Positions 26,521 through 39,144 of a stretch of 64,000 bases of DNA are shown one piece after another. Source of the DNA: Vespula vulgaris (lineage: Eukaryota > Arthropoda > Insecta > Hymenoptera > Vespidae). The notes beneath the pieces are model-generated. The model had not been told where the DNA came from and made no database searches. It saw only the letters and a program-made list of their open reading frames with translations. The translations under genes and the position numbers were made by a program. Location of the stretch: NCBI RefSeq assembly GCF_905475345.1, contig NC_066586.1:15622900-15686899 (forward strand), read 5' to 3'. Position 1 is the stretch's first letter. The number at the start of each line of letters is the position of its first letter.

Positions 26521-27487
26521 ATATATATATATATATATGCAAGTACACTATATACCGTATTATACCGGTTATCATCGATAACAGTAAATGTAACTAGATT
26601 CTTATTTAAAAAAAAATTCCTTTTTTCTTTTTATATGCTTATCATACTTTTTATATGATATTACTCATTAAAAAAAAGATTCGTAAAAATTTCGTACTAT
26701 CTAATATAAATTGACTACTATTTCGCTTTACACTTATCTCGAGACAACCTGTATTTGCACACGAGCAGCAAACCGCTATGTAAACTCTTGATCCCACTAA
26801 CAAGAGATCACGCGATAGGCTTTCCATGTTACCGATCGATGCAAACTCAGCTTGCTTTTTATTCTTCTAACGTATGTAGGATACGTGACCTTCCTTAGTA
26901 TATTTTAACTTCTTTACGAGCTGTACAAAATGCAAGACTTACGACTTACTTACTTACTAAAAAGAAACGAACGAAATAAAGCGACCGACTACAAATTAGT
27001 CTCACAAAACGTGGATTAAATTTTGATTTTGAACAGACTTAAAATACGAGGTTTTAATGCATGAAGTGCATTTGTTATTACGTTTCTTACCAACGAGATA
27101 TAACTTACTTAATAGAGATAAAACGAGGAAGATAAAATTCTGTGGAAAGGACAAATATTTGCGAGGAAAGAATCACTTAAAATATTTGGAAGTTTATCAA
27201 ACTATTAGGAAAAGATTAGGAAAGAAGAACATAAATGATTCCAAACTTTGTTAGCAATGGACAACAAATAAACCATTAGAACGAAGCATCAATGGATTAC
27301 TTTGGATTACGAGGAAATACACAGAGAAATTATTTATTAGATACTGCACAGGATAAGGAAAACGTATGCAAAGCAGCAAACAGCTAACAACAAATCAGGA
27401 AATCAGAAAAATCTCAGAGGAATCCTAACTTGAACATAGAGAGATATACATTCGACATCACTTTTATTCAAGTATCATATCCATAGT

Positions 27488-28943
27488 TTAATCTTCCTCC
27501 TCCTCGGGTGCAGCACCACTAGAGCCCTTACGCAAGTTTTTCCTCTTTACACGGCCTGGTCTGCCACTTCCAAATGGAGACTTCAAAGAGAAGTCAATGT
27601 GCTTTTGCGAATCTAATCGTACAATGAAGGAGGGGATGTTCACCACTTGTTTGCGCACCCTGAAACGATACACCATCATTCGGAACCCTCTACAAAATCG
27701 ATTACTTTGCGATCACTATTACACCAATGAATGGATTTTATCGCTAGATGTCTCGAAAATGTTAAACTTGAGCACAATACCGAATAAGGATGAAGAGTTT
27801 CAATGCTCCAATAATATCAACAGACGTTAAATGTTAATATTTAACTAACATTTAAGTGGCCTGTGTGAAATAAAGTAGCTTCAAATTTTTTAATTATTCG
27901 CAGTCGTTCGGTTACATATGCAGAAGTTCCCCATTCAATTGAAGTCAAGTTTTTATATTATTGGTCAAGTCAGGAGATCAATCGGGTGAACTGTCCTGAC
28001 ATCTGCAGTAGCAAAAATTTTCTGTTATAGCATCGGACGATTCGTCCTTACATGAATCAGATACGCAAAAATATACGCTTCAATAATCACAGATTGAGAC
28101 ATAAGCGACTTGTCTCCTGGGATGAAACTAGACAAAGAATTATCCTTGCCCAGAGATTAACCAGGCGTTTTATCTCGCCTTAAAAGATTAGAAATTATCC
28201 GCAAATTTACAGATATTTCTTGCCCAAATATTAAGGCTACGATAAGCCTACAAAAGATATTTATATTCATGCATTTTTAAAAACTCACCTAATATGACGT
28301 TGACGGATCAAAACTCTGGCATGATGAATAGACTTAGCAAGACCCAATTTAAATACTTGAGTTTGAAGACGTCTTTCCAAGAAATCTTCTATTTTCAAAC
28401 CGAGAACGTAATCGAGTTTCATGTGTCCCTCGTCCAACACACCGATTCTCACTAAACGACGCAACAATGCGTTACCTAAAAACAATCGACAATTGTTAGA
28501 AAGAAATAATATGTTAACGTTTATCATACGTATATTTAGATTCCTAATATCTCAGAACTTAATATACTCCTCAAAATTGTTAGGTCAAGAGGTGTCAGAA
28601 AATAAAGAATTAATTCATCATATAACCTTGAAATACCCTACGCTTCTTTTAAACATATTCTATAATTTTTAAAAACTTTATAATCTAAAAATCTAATAAA
28701 ATATGTTGAAAAATATATACCTTCGAAAAGACGTTTTGGGTCTTTTTCTTCGAGCGTAAGAAGTTCTCGAGCAGCTTTACGAATTTTGGCCAACGTATAC
28801 TTGACTCTCCATACTTCACGTTTATTACGAAGACCATATTCACCGATAATTCTCAACTCCTGATCCAAACGTGCCTTTTCATAAGGCCGCCTGGGAGTTA
28901 CATAGGTCTTCGAAAAGACCGAAGGAATTCGTCCGTTCACCAT
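27488..28943 (-). CDS. RpS9: 40S ribosomal protein S9 (uS4), three coding exons
   Basis: Structural protein of the small ribosomal subunit, uS4 family, which binds 18S rRNA in the cytosolic ribosome. Coding exons in transcript order are 28943-28721, 28475-28289 and 27659-27488. All junctions are GT-AG and the total is 582 nt, giving 193 residues (family usual length about 194). The start MVNGRIPSVFSK, the central RRPYEKARLDQELRIIGEYG block, the S4 RNA-binding domain (about residues 108-170, ERRLQTQVFKLGLAKSIHHA) and the acidic C-terminal tail ending EEEED are all canonical. The codon split at exon 1/2 (GAA G|GT AAC) and at exon 2/3 (AG|G) restores the conserved protein exactly. The gene lies head to head with SLC25A38. 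The last intron (27660-28288) is unusually rich in inverted repeats and may host a small RNA. Confidence 0.97.
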
Positions 28944-29212
28944 TATCGAAAGATCGTTACCTAATATAAGAAAAGAACGAATACTTGTAAAAACCACGTG
29001 GTGATTCGAACGAGAATGTATTGGAAAAAAAAAACGTTAGCAATCAAAATGGCGACCACGTTCTAGACAAATTTTTTCAGACGGAATTAAAGATAAAAAA
29101 TATATAATTTCTTGCAAAATAATATAAATTCTTAAAGTAGAAATCAATAAGCACACATTGATAACAATTATAAAACGTTTAACAACAAAATAATTATTAA
29201 AATTATCTTACC
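28944..29212 (-). other. RpS9: RpS9 5' untranslated exon, first intron and start-site region
   Basis: The coding exon begins at 28960 after an acceptor (ATTAG|GTAAC on the minus strand), 17 nt upstream of the ATG, so the 5' UTR is split. A matching donor (CTGAG|GTAAG) ends a non-coding first exon at 29212. The transcription start should lie a short way beyond this, in 29213-29290, where the sequence becomes CpG-rich. I could not see a clear TOP-type pyrimidine start, so the exact start is left open. Confidence 0.7.
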
Positions 29213-31063
29213 TCAGAACACGCTTGAAGCAACGACCACACGGTACCGAGACACCGACGAAAATGGCCGAGCCTACTAAAACCGGAAATCATTTCCCAAG
29301 CGTGAAGCAGCGCCAACGTTAGCCAATCGCGAACGACCGGAAACTACTGCAGCACCTCCTGCGGTCATTTTTCTAACTCCTGAAAATAAATAGAAAGATA
29401 TGCATTTTATAATTTAATTATGATTTGCAAGATAATGGAAACATACATACATTTTAATATCGTAATTATATAATTTAAATATTACATTTCATAATATGAT
29501 ATTTCGTAATATATTTAATAATATTTAAACTATATAAATAAACAAATAGAATTGCGAAAATTAATTTCGCAATTATCACAGATTCATGTTATCTAATATT
29601 AATTGTATTTTTTTTTCTTGATTATTATTCGCTATTTCTTTGAAAAAGTATGTCAAGATTCTATTTCATCATAATTCTAATCAATGTTTTAATGTTAATT
29701 AAAAGTATTTATATTATCATAAATAATTATATAATTTTTAATTATCGAAATAATTCAACGTTGCTAACGTTAATTCTTATTTATGTTATTTCTCATATTC
29801 TTTGTTATATACAAAAACATTTTTAATGTTATTCAATACGTTGCAAAAACTATTGGTTGATAAACATTAACGATGAATGCTTTGCTCACAAATATTTTGT
29901 ACACGCGTTTTATTATTTTTCGCTCAAAGCAAAATATAATTTTATTGTCTATCAATTGTACGTAGAAATATGTATAAATATAATAATTAAAGAAATACTT
30001 ATAATCATTAAATCGCAAATATAAGTAATAAATAATATAACGTAAAATAATCAGATCTTGACTATAGTAGTAGAAGAAGAAAATGGTGTGTTGTACATCT
30101 CTTAAGATACAACCAATGTAACTTATTAAAAATGCCCTTGAATGACGAAACGTTTCGCGACATACTTCGGATAAACGAAAAACATAAAAAATTAAAGCAA
30201 AAGCTGTTAAACAATGCCTCAATTATAATACATCATAAATAGCCGGTGAACAAAAGCATGAGATTAAATATAGAGATAACCTAATCTATATTCTCTAAAG
30301 AATTTAGTATTTATTTATTCTTTGTTATCGCTATGATACGTGTAAGACATTTGTTTAATTTATTCATTTCCATGTTATCAACTTATCAAGTTTAGAATAC
30401 ATGTACACGTTATTCTTTCTTTTATTCCAGTGACGGATAAATACGTCTGTTTTCAGTAGAAAATCTAGATAATCTAATAAAATTTTTGAACATTCTGTGG
30501 AAATTACATTTTTCTCGTGGATTAAAAATATGTTAGTGCTATAACAAGTTCGTATATACAATAATATTTTGTTGTTCAGATTATAATGTTTAATATCTAT
30601 TGACGTATAAAAGATTATTATGAAATCTTATTTCCTAATATAGTAACATATCTAATGATATGAGACCAAGTAAAATTATACTAAAATTAAAATTACATTA
30701 ATACTCTTAGTCATTTCTACTTATAAAAAAGTAACAGATTATAAACTCAACAATATATAATGAACTTCCTATATTACGTTTATTACTAAGTCACGTTTAA
30801 ATCACGTTTCTCTCGAGTATTTTTTGATATTTTTATATGACAGTACTTTGATATGCAGGGTCATTCAATTGACCTGGAGAGAGGAGAAACTCAGATAACC
30901 AAGGAAGTAAGTATTCGTCACGCTTTAAATGACTTCAGTATCTTTAGTGGCACGAGACAGTTAAGAAAGGTTTTATTTTATTGATTTGCTGCATAATAAG
31001 AGCTAGAGTATAGTGATTCTTAATTTATATTTCGCAAGCTTCCAATCAATTACTAAATATTAA
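29213..31063. other. Intergenic region between divergent RpS9 and SLC25A38
   Basis: The left 150 bases are CpG-richer and hold the presumed RpS9 promoter. The rest is strongly AT-rich. Around 30840-30980 the sequence becomes more complex, with a possible donor (GAA|GTAAGT near 30905); this may be the 5' untranslated exon or promoter of SLC25A38. A 129-codon minus-strand open frame at 29833-30222 is hydrophobic and rich in Phe/Tyr/Ile, as expected from AT-rich DNA, and I do not call it a gene. Confidence 0.5.
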
Positions 31064-33332
31064 ATGGAGGCTTTAGGAGCCGTAAGTATTATTATTTTAA
31101 AATTGATATTTTTTTATAATAAAATAGCATAAAAGGCACATAAAATCTTATGATTGTAAATCTTTTGCATTCAAATTTGCAATTGAAAATTGTTTTACTT
31201 TTTAATATATGTTACAATATTATTATTTATATTTCATTTGAAATTTATATAAATCTTTGTATATATTGTATATATATCTTTGTATATATATCTTTATAAA
31301 TATCTTTGTCGGTATTCATGGAATATAATATACGGAATTGTATGCAATGTATAAGTAAATTTTCATAAATAGAATATATAATATATTCTTTTGTGTTAAA
31401 AAAATAATTTATATATTACTTATTGAACACATTACTCAAAGTAATATGTAAAGAATAGTTTTATCTAAAAATTAGTTATAAAGATTAGTTAGCTTAAAAA
31501 TAGTTTATCTAAAAATATTTGTATTCTATGATCATCCGGCTTATGTCGAAATTGAAAGTCACAAGACGAGTATATTCTTTGATCATTTTTCAAATAATGA
31601 TCAGTTAATTTCAAAATAGTGGATATAGTACCAAATCAATACCAGCATACATTACATGTATATCATCCAAATGTTATGAATAATAGGACATGAAATAGTT
31701 TTGTCATCTTATTCATAACCCTGATAAATAATTTTTATTATAAAAAATAGCAGTTATCAATTATTTCAAAAATAAGTTCACGAACAATATATGTTTATCT
31801 TCGCAAAAGTATGACAATTCTGAGAAAGATGACCCTAGAGCTTGCATTATAAAGATAATTATATTGACCTTTGAATGAGATTACTATTCACGTGAGGAAA
31901 CTCGTGCGAGATATCACGTATAAAGACATAAATTTAAGTGATAAAAGCTGGAATATTTGTAATTTAGTATTATATTACACAATGAACTTGATTAATTAAT
32001 TTTACGATTGATATAAGCGTTTACACATTAACTAGCTTGTGACTATAGAAGAAAAAAATAAAATAAAAAATATATCTTTACAGTATCCCGTATTAAAATC
32101 TTTTCTTGCTGGCTCATTTTCTGGTACTTTTTCAACAATTCTATTTCAACCATTGGATTTAATTAAAACTAGATTACAAAGCAGAGTCAATACTCATGTT
32201 GAGTAAGTAACTAACAAGATTATTGATAAAATTAATCTACTTCGTACATTAGATATAAATTTATCACGCGTAACTGTTTACAGACCAACAAGAAATGGGA
32301 TGCTAACAACAATTGTACATATAATAAAAAAAGAAAATATATTTGGATTATGGCGTGGTATGACACCAGTAAGTAATACAATGCAAAGTATATCTAATAT
32401 GTAAAATGAATATGCTAATTGCATAGAATAAAGAAATAATTATTTTTTTTAGTCTATAACTAGAGTCATCCCTGGTGTTGGACTCTACTTTTCCTCTTTG
32501 GACTGGTTAAAGCATACATTACAGCTAGAAGAACCACTAACACCTCTACAAGCTATATCGTTAGGTATTACGGCTCGGTCTATGTCTGGTGGTTTATTAA
32601 TCCCAATTACTGTTGTTAAAACGCGGTTTGAGGTACAAATTTGCATTAAGTAACATTCCAATATGATGCATTTATGTATTAGCTTTTACAAAATATTCTA
32701 TATTATTTAGTTATAATATTTTTATAGAGCGGCGTTTATAAATATAATAGCGTTGCAGAAGCTTTAAGGCTTATATATAGGCAAGAAGGTATTAAAGGCC
32801 TGTCCAGTGGCCTAGTACCAACATTACTTCGCGATGCACCATACAGTGGTCTTTATCTATTATTTTATACACAATTAAAACAAGTAGCTGCTCATACAGG
32901 TAGCTTATAGTGAAAATAAATTTATTAAAAGTATCTTCTTAAATGCTAATATGCACTCTTCATTTCTTAGAGCTCGTTCATCAGAATGCCTCTGTACCAG
33001 TGCACTTCAGCTGTGGGGTTTTAGCAGGAATTTTTGCTGCTATTGTAACGCATCCACCAGATGTTATTAAAACGAAGATGCAACTTTATCCGAATGAATT
33101 TAAAACTATTTACAGTGCCACTTATATTGTATATAAAAAATATGGAATTTTAGGATATTTTAAAGGAATTGTACCTAGAATGTTAAGAAGAACACTAATG
33201 ACTACGATGGCTTGGACTGTTTATGAACAGGTATATTTATACTAAGTCAAATTTTTGGTATTATTTGATTATTCACATAATTGAATCCACCCTTCAATTT
33301 TACAGATTACACGAAGCATTGGGTTAAAATAA
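31064..33332 (+). CDS. SLC25A38: Mitochondrial glycine carrier SLC25A38 (Hem25 type), seven coding exons
   Basis: Inner-membrane carrier that imports glycine into mitochondria for the first step of haem synthesis. Exons are 31064-31081, 32084-32202, 32284-32368, 32453-32632, 32728-32899, 32971-33230 and 33306-33332. All introns are GT-AG, and the 861 nt total gives 286 residues. The three mitochondrial carrier signatures are visible: QPLDLIKTRLQS, IPITVVKTRFES and HPPDVIKTKMQL. The second, with Pro-Ile-Thr in place of Pro-x-Asp/Glu, is characteristic of the SLC25A38 subfamily as I know it. Each repeat is followed by the usual helix-loop block (GLWRGMTP, GLSSGLVPTLLRDAPYSG, GYFKGIVPRMLRRT). 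The first exon encodes only MEALGA and is separated from exon 2 by a 1-kb AT-rich intron; that start is the least certain part. The C terminus ITRSIGLK is a 27-nt exon. An AATAAA lies within a few bases of the stop codon. Confidence 0.95.
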
Positions 33333-35853
33333 AATTTAATAAATTATGTTGATTGGTATAAATAGAAAATTTTATACCATGTGAACAATTATTTATATAC
33401 AGTATTAGAAAGATGCAACGTATTGCTCATTGTATTATCAATATTTGTATTTATTTAATAAATTATATATTTTTATAGATTACCTAGTTAAATATGTATT
33501 TTTATAATACAAGTGTACAAGATAATACCAGTCATTTAATGGTTTTTTAAACTAATCTTTATCTGCATTTTATGATTGTTTTTTTATGTTCTTTCTCAGG
33601 TTCATTTTATTAATTTCAAATAACAATATTACGAGTATTACAACGTAACCTATGGACAATTTACCTTGTTTGATTGGTATGTATAGTAATGTAACAATTA
33701 CTTTCAGATGTAAATAAAATTGCAATAAAATAACATTCACGCATTATTTAAAGGCCGATTTTCAGCAATTATTAATGATTCGTTAAAATGACGTAAAGTA
33801 CTTTAAATAAATTCATCCACATTTATATAAAATTCATGACTTTTCAATGTGAAGATTATGCAAAATCTTTACCTTAATAATACATAAAGCAGAGTGCACG
33901 TGGATCTGTCGGACTGGTTATTCCCATTGCCCTGTCTTCGCTCTGAAAATAGAGAATCCATGTTTTAAAAGTTAAGATTTAACAAATATCATTTTCATAC
34001 GAATCGCAATTACTTTCAAACGATTAACATAATTCCCTTATTGTAGCTGTTGTTAACCTCATTATGTTAAATTCTTAAACAGAAATAATATTATATTTCA
34101 ATTATATGCATAAGTAAGCAATTAATAAAATTCAAAGTATCATTCTGATTGCAGCCTTAAAATTATAAAAATTTATGTTTCTCCCATTATGATTTATGAT
34201 TATCGTCAAAAAATAGTAGAAAAAATAAAATAAATCAATTTTATAAAAAGACATTTAGTTCATATTTTAGATCTAAAATCCGATATTTCTATCTCTATGT
34301 GTTATAGGATACTAATTAAATTATGCAACACATAAAAACGTTTCTGTGCTGCAATACATAATGATAATATTGAAGTTGAAATTTATTAGAGTAAACTTTT
34401 ATATTTCTGTAAGTAAATATTTAAAAAGCAGATTATGTAATAATAAAGAAACATTTATATCATTAATGAGTTGTATAAATATAAGACATATATAAAATAT
34501 GTATCTTCTCTATCAAAGCTGAAACGAAGGACATGGCAAACTGAATAATATGAGACTATATATGAATGAGGGAAGTCCTAGGAGCAGCTCAATTTATGAT
34601 CCATATGGCCTCTGTTGTGATCCTTTTGATTGATGTAGGATAATGCTAAAGAATAATCATTTCACCCATTTATAAAAATTATAATTTTGCCCGCACCCTA
34701 ACCATTAAGAACTAAAAGTGTAAATAAAGTGACACGTGCAAGGAGGGAAGAAAATATTGCATATGATACACATTTCTCATAAATTGTAAAAAGGGGAGTA
34801 GTAAGAAATTCCTTATCAAATAGAGGAAAACGAATGTTTAAATAATCAGTTAATACTGGTATAATATTTATGATGACAATTGAATCAATTTCGTATTTTT
34901 AACTCACTGGCTATGGAAATAACAGGAAAGTTACTCTGAACATTTAAGTTCGAAGTTTGAAAGTACTACAATTGATCTATCCAATTTCTGTTCTCATAGA
35001 TATCATTAATATATCCCTAAACGAAAAACTCTCAGATAAATTATCATTGAAAGTCATGTTGATAATGCTCCAATCAACTGCAATTAGGAAGTAAGGAAAG
35101 TAATAGCAGGACTTTGTTATCATTTCCTTTAAGCACTAGCACTGAAGTATCACTCCAAAAATAAACATCATCAATTTCAAAAAAGTCTAACTTTCCTAAG
35201 AAAAGGACATGTTTGGTATTATCATTCCGATATAAATACCTCAGAAATGCGTAGCAGAAGCTAGGTTTGTATAGTCACAGTCACACAGGGCACTGTCGTT
35301 GCAGGTCTACGGAAGTAGGCACTGTTTCCTCCACTAAACCACTAATTTCTTTTCGACAAAAAAGCTATGCAGTCGTTGATATTACACAATGATTTACTGT
35401 ATTTAACCTATGAAGACATTATACCGATCAAAGCAAGCATAGGTATACCTTCTCCTATCTTGCTCTGTAGACAATATCTATAGTACTACATGATAAATAT
35501 ACCTTTCTTTTGTGAACGACTTTACTACTCCTTGCTCGACATTACCTCGATGCAGCTTTTTCAAGCTATATGTTACATAGAATGAGCTCGTCACATTGAA
35601 AATAAAATGCTGTACAATCAGGTCCATATGAAATTTAGTAAGAGCATTTCTCCAATTAATAGGCAGGATCAAAGACTGGTACGTTGTGACTGTATGCGAT
35701 TCTTCAAAATCACAGATAATTATCATGTACATATTATGTGCATCTAATGAAACTCACCTGGTAAAGAACCTGTACAGTAAATGAGACGAATATATCGTTA
35801 ACTGTTTAGTGCATACCTGGCTTAGTTCTCACTCACTAACCAATCAAGAGTAG
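33333..35853. other. Convergent intergenic region, SLC25A38 and LUC7L3 3' ends
   Basis: AT-rich sequence between two genes that point toward each other. It should contain both 3' UTRs; several AATAAA-like hexamers are present near 33340-33480. No coding frame, RNA gene or repeat of note was recognised. Confidence 0.5.
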
Positions 35854-37479
35854 TTACTTGTGACTTCGACTTCGAGATCGATGGCGACGACGATTATGAT
35901 GACTGGAACTTCGATGATCCCGATTTCCTATAAACGATTAAACGCATCTATATCACGTCATTACGGATAAGTTATTTTTTATTCGAATTTCGAAAATTGA
36001 TTAACTTTTCGTACCTTTATCACGAGAATGACGTCGATGATTATCGTCATCACGATGTCGATCATGCTTCTCTCTAGATCTGCTTCTACTTCTATGTCCA
36101 GAATTCCTGTAAAACAAATTTTATCAAGAATTTGGCAATTGGATTTTTTTTTTTTTAAATATATATCATGTAATTATTTAAATATTAACCTATGACTTCC
36201 CGAGTCATGTCTACCCTTGTCGTCGTCTATACGTCTACGACGTTTATCTCTTTCTCTATCTCGATCTCGATCTCTGTCACTTTCTCTTCTTCGTCTATCA
36301 AGTTCTTCGTTAGCACGTGCTCTCTGTTTTCTCTCTTCTTCTCTTTTCTGTTCTTTTTCATCCCTTGCTTTTTCACGTTTATTCTATACAAAACAAATTA
36401 TTTGCATTTATTTAAAAAACAGTTAGTTATTGACGTTAATCATTACAAACATTATCTGATTTTAAATGTACCATAATTTCTTGAAGAGCACTTTTTAATC
36501 TTGCATAACCCACATGTTGTTTACCCATCAAATGATCATCAATTCGTTGTTGAGCATCACCCACAATGAGGAAAGCGCCACATACGTCGCATACTTCCAT
36601 TTGTTTTTCTTGAGCAGCGGCTAGTTCAGCAGTCTAATAGAAAATTAAATATTTAATAAAATACTTGAAACAATATTTATAAAGAAGGAAGAGTCCTATT
36701 AAAAACATACTTGATTATAATGACTATTATCATTAGACTTTCTAAGGGTTTCTCGTTCTTCCTTTAATTGATCGCAAAGTCTCATTAGGCCTTGAGCTTG
36801 TTCTACATTTCCTTGAATTCCACTTTGTTCTGCCTCTTCTACTAATTTATTTATCTTCTCTGTGAGTAAAGCTATTTGTTCTTCGTTTCTTTGAGTCTGT
36901 GCAGGAGTTAAAGTAGGCTGAAAAAAAATATAATAACATTAAAAACCTTAATAATTTATATTACTCTTAATAACGATCGGATACATACCGCTTCTGTTCT
37001 TCCAATAAGAGCAAGACGTTGTTTGCCTTTGACAATCTTTCTTTCAACCTCGTTCAACATACTTTGACAAAATCTAATAAATTCATCCTCATATTGCTGT
37101 TTACGATACGAGTATGGCGCTTTCTCAAAAAGTTCTCTCGCTTCATCGTCATGTACTCGTGAACAAGCTCCAAGGTCAGCTCTCGTATTTACGAACAAGT
37201 CATGAGGACAGAATTTTACCAAATATAATTTGCAAAACTATAAAAAAATAAAGCGTAGTTCTGATTAAATAACGAAGAAATTAACCATTAAAATGATATT
37301 AAAAGCATCGATCGAACACAAATAATGTGTTCGTTGAAAGAAACGAAAGATTAATTTTATTAACGTAATCATACCTCAGGATCCTCCCAATTAAGTTCCT
37401 TCGGTTTTTCATTGGGAAGCACATTTCTGTTTCTTCCCATAAGCTCATCAAGTAAAGCAGCAGCAGCGGCAGCAGCCAT
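35854..37479 (-). CDS. LUC7L3: LUC7-like U1 snRNP splicing factor, LUC7L3 type, seven exons
   Basis: Nuclear U1 snRNP-associated protein that helps select 5' splice sites. Exons in transcript order: 37479-37375, 37237-36989, 36917-36711, 36633-36472, 36383-36190, 36106-36015 and 35927-35854, 1083 nt in all, 360 residues. The N terminus (M, seven Ala, LLDELMGRNRN) matches LUC7L3 rather than LUC7L/LUC7L2. Zinc finger 1 is C37-x7-C45-x14-C60-x3-H64. Residues about 119-187 are Gln/Glu-rich and probably coiled coil. Zinc finger 2 uses C202, C205, H221 and H227 (VCDVCGAF to MGKQHVGYARL). Residues from about 242 on are an Arg/Glu/Asp then Arg/Ser/His tail split over the last three exons, ending RSRSRSHK. 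It is shorter than the human protein (about 430), mostly through a shorter RS tail. The RS tail exons have phases that would allow alternative tails. Confidence 0.93.
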
Positions 37480-37760
37480 ATTTCAAAAAATGACTCAACT
37501 TCGAACGTTAGGTGAAAACTCAAAACGTCGGATAATGTCGTCCAGATGACATTAATGGCTACAAACGGAACGGTATATTTCTCGGGAAACTCGAACAAAA
37601 CGAAAGGCGAACGATAAAATAATTGAATGTTAACGACGTTTAGAAAAATTCCACGTAGTAATATATAAACGGATCACTGAGAACGATGATAAGACTCGGT
37701 AATTTTACAAACACTTTTACACTGTAGATGACACTAGCGTTGTAAACAGATATGATGCTT
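37480..37760 (-). promoter_or_regulatory. LUC7L3 upstream/5' UTR region
   Basis: The 280 bases upstream of the LUC7L3 start are less AT-rich than the surroundings and contain several CpGs. No open frame continues from the gene. This is the expected place for its 5' UTR and promoter, but no core element was identified. Confidence 0.4.
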
Positions 37761-37858
37761 CAGTCACGCGACGCTGTGGCGCTGTAATCAAAGAGAACTA
37801 TATTTTGTAGCAATCAGTCACGTGATGTTGTGGTGCTGTAATGGTAGAAACCAAGGAG
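37761..37858. repeat. Short imperfect tandem duplication with CpG-to-TpG differences
   Basis: The 28-nt block starting CAGTCACGCGACG at 37761 recurs at 37815 as CAGTCACGTGATG. The two copies differ at four sites, all C in the first and T in the second, three of them at CpG. A looser match continues after each block (AAAGAGAACTATAT and AAGGAGATCTATAT). Confidence 0.7.
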
Positions 37859-39144
37859 ATCTATATATTCCGTGTCAGTTAGGCCATCTAGTTAATAGAG
37901 TCTAATATTTGATATGAGAGAGGTTATATAGAAAAATAAAATGAATCGTTTATTATAGTTTTGGAAGCGAAGCTTTTTGAAATCTCCGTATCAATTATAA
38001 TCGTTTTGCGTTTTCTTATTTAGCTACAGAATATACCTGCATGGGATATATAAACAAGGTTAAATCAATCATCACATAGGCAATATCAAAAGCATATGAA
38101 TTTACGTGTCACTGAAGACATTGAGGTTACCTTAAACTTAAAGTTGATTGGTCAGCTCAATCAGAAAAAAGACCAATCATATCAATCGATAGATATTTCT
38201 TTCTTTCTTTCTTTCTTTTTTTTTTTATAAAAATATTCCGAACAAAATTTCAACAAATGTAAACAATTACAGTATAATATTGTATATTTAACAATATTGT
38301 AAGACTTTCCTACATAACAAATAAAATTATTAAACAATGATAGTTGGTAATTATATAGAAACATCGTTATTTTGTACAATCGTTTAGTACATACAGTTCT
38401 ACCAATCTAATCATAATGTATTAATCTGAAAACCAATAAAAATGCGATTACATACTGCGAACTTTAATTCGAATCAACGGCGTCTGTATCTGCGATAAAA
38501 AATTGTCGTAAATCGATAAAATATTCTAGTAGAATTTTTAATGGTGTTAATACGTAAATTAAAAATCATTTTTCGAATCATACATATACATATATATACA
38601 TACATACATACATACATATGACATATAACAATGTCAGAAATACAAACAAATCGAGAAAAGAAAAAAGGTTAGAAGATAAGATTATTTTTTTTTGTATATG
38701 TTGATAAGTATAATCTATTTGTCTCTTTCAATCGTTTAAAGAATATTTTTCATTCCGTTCGAAGAAAGAAGCTTTCCGTATTATTTCGATGAAAAATAAT
38801 CAAATGAAGGAACATACCCGGTGAATATCTCATTTTGTGGATGAAATATATATATATATATATAAAGAAAGAGAAAGAGAGAGAGAAAGAGAGAAAGAGC
38901 TGCGACGCAACAAAATCGTATAGAAGAAAGAAGAAAAGAGTCGCAGACGCCTCCGGTTAACTAACTTTCAAATAATGGACGCGCATTCCACAGGGAGAGA
39001 AAAAGAGAAAGAGAAAGAGAGACAGCTTATAAATAGAAAATATACTGCAATTTCCGTACGACGAACTCAAAACCGTAATTTTGCTTCCTCGTTAATGATG
39101 CTTCCTATAAACTTACGAAATACAACTACTTTACGTAGATTCAT

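Larger units (their letters stand above)
18991..27487. other. AT-rich region without supported genes left of RpS9
   Basis: Contains decayed mobile-element ends (about 19985, 24964-25075, 26244-26520), a duplicated AT-rich unit (22680-22930), GA (22234-22278), TC (23721-23770), GACGTC (23352-23380) and AAC/GAC (24542-24600) repeats, and a CpG-richer patch at 23.05-23.4 kb. A splice-bounded open segment (24326-24429) and a 47-codon frame (22405-22548) are described as findings but not called as genes. Confidence 0.6.

Noticed and set aside
28421..28672. Plus-strand frame over RpS9 exons (also 27597-27830)
   Set aside because: Shadow frames of the minus-strand RpS9 exons and adjoining introns.
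29833..30222. 129-codon minus-strand frame, hydrophobic
   Set aside because: Composition (Phe, Tyr, Ile, Leu, Lys) is what AT-rich DNA gives by chance; there is no family motif, no splice support and no codon preference. An odorant-receptor-like fragment was considered but no characteristic motif was seen.
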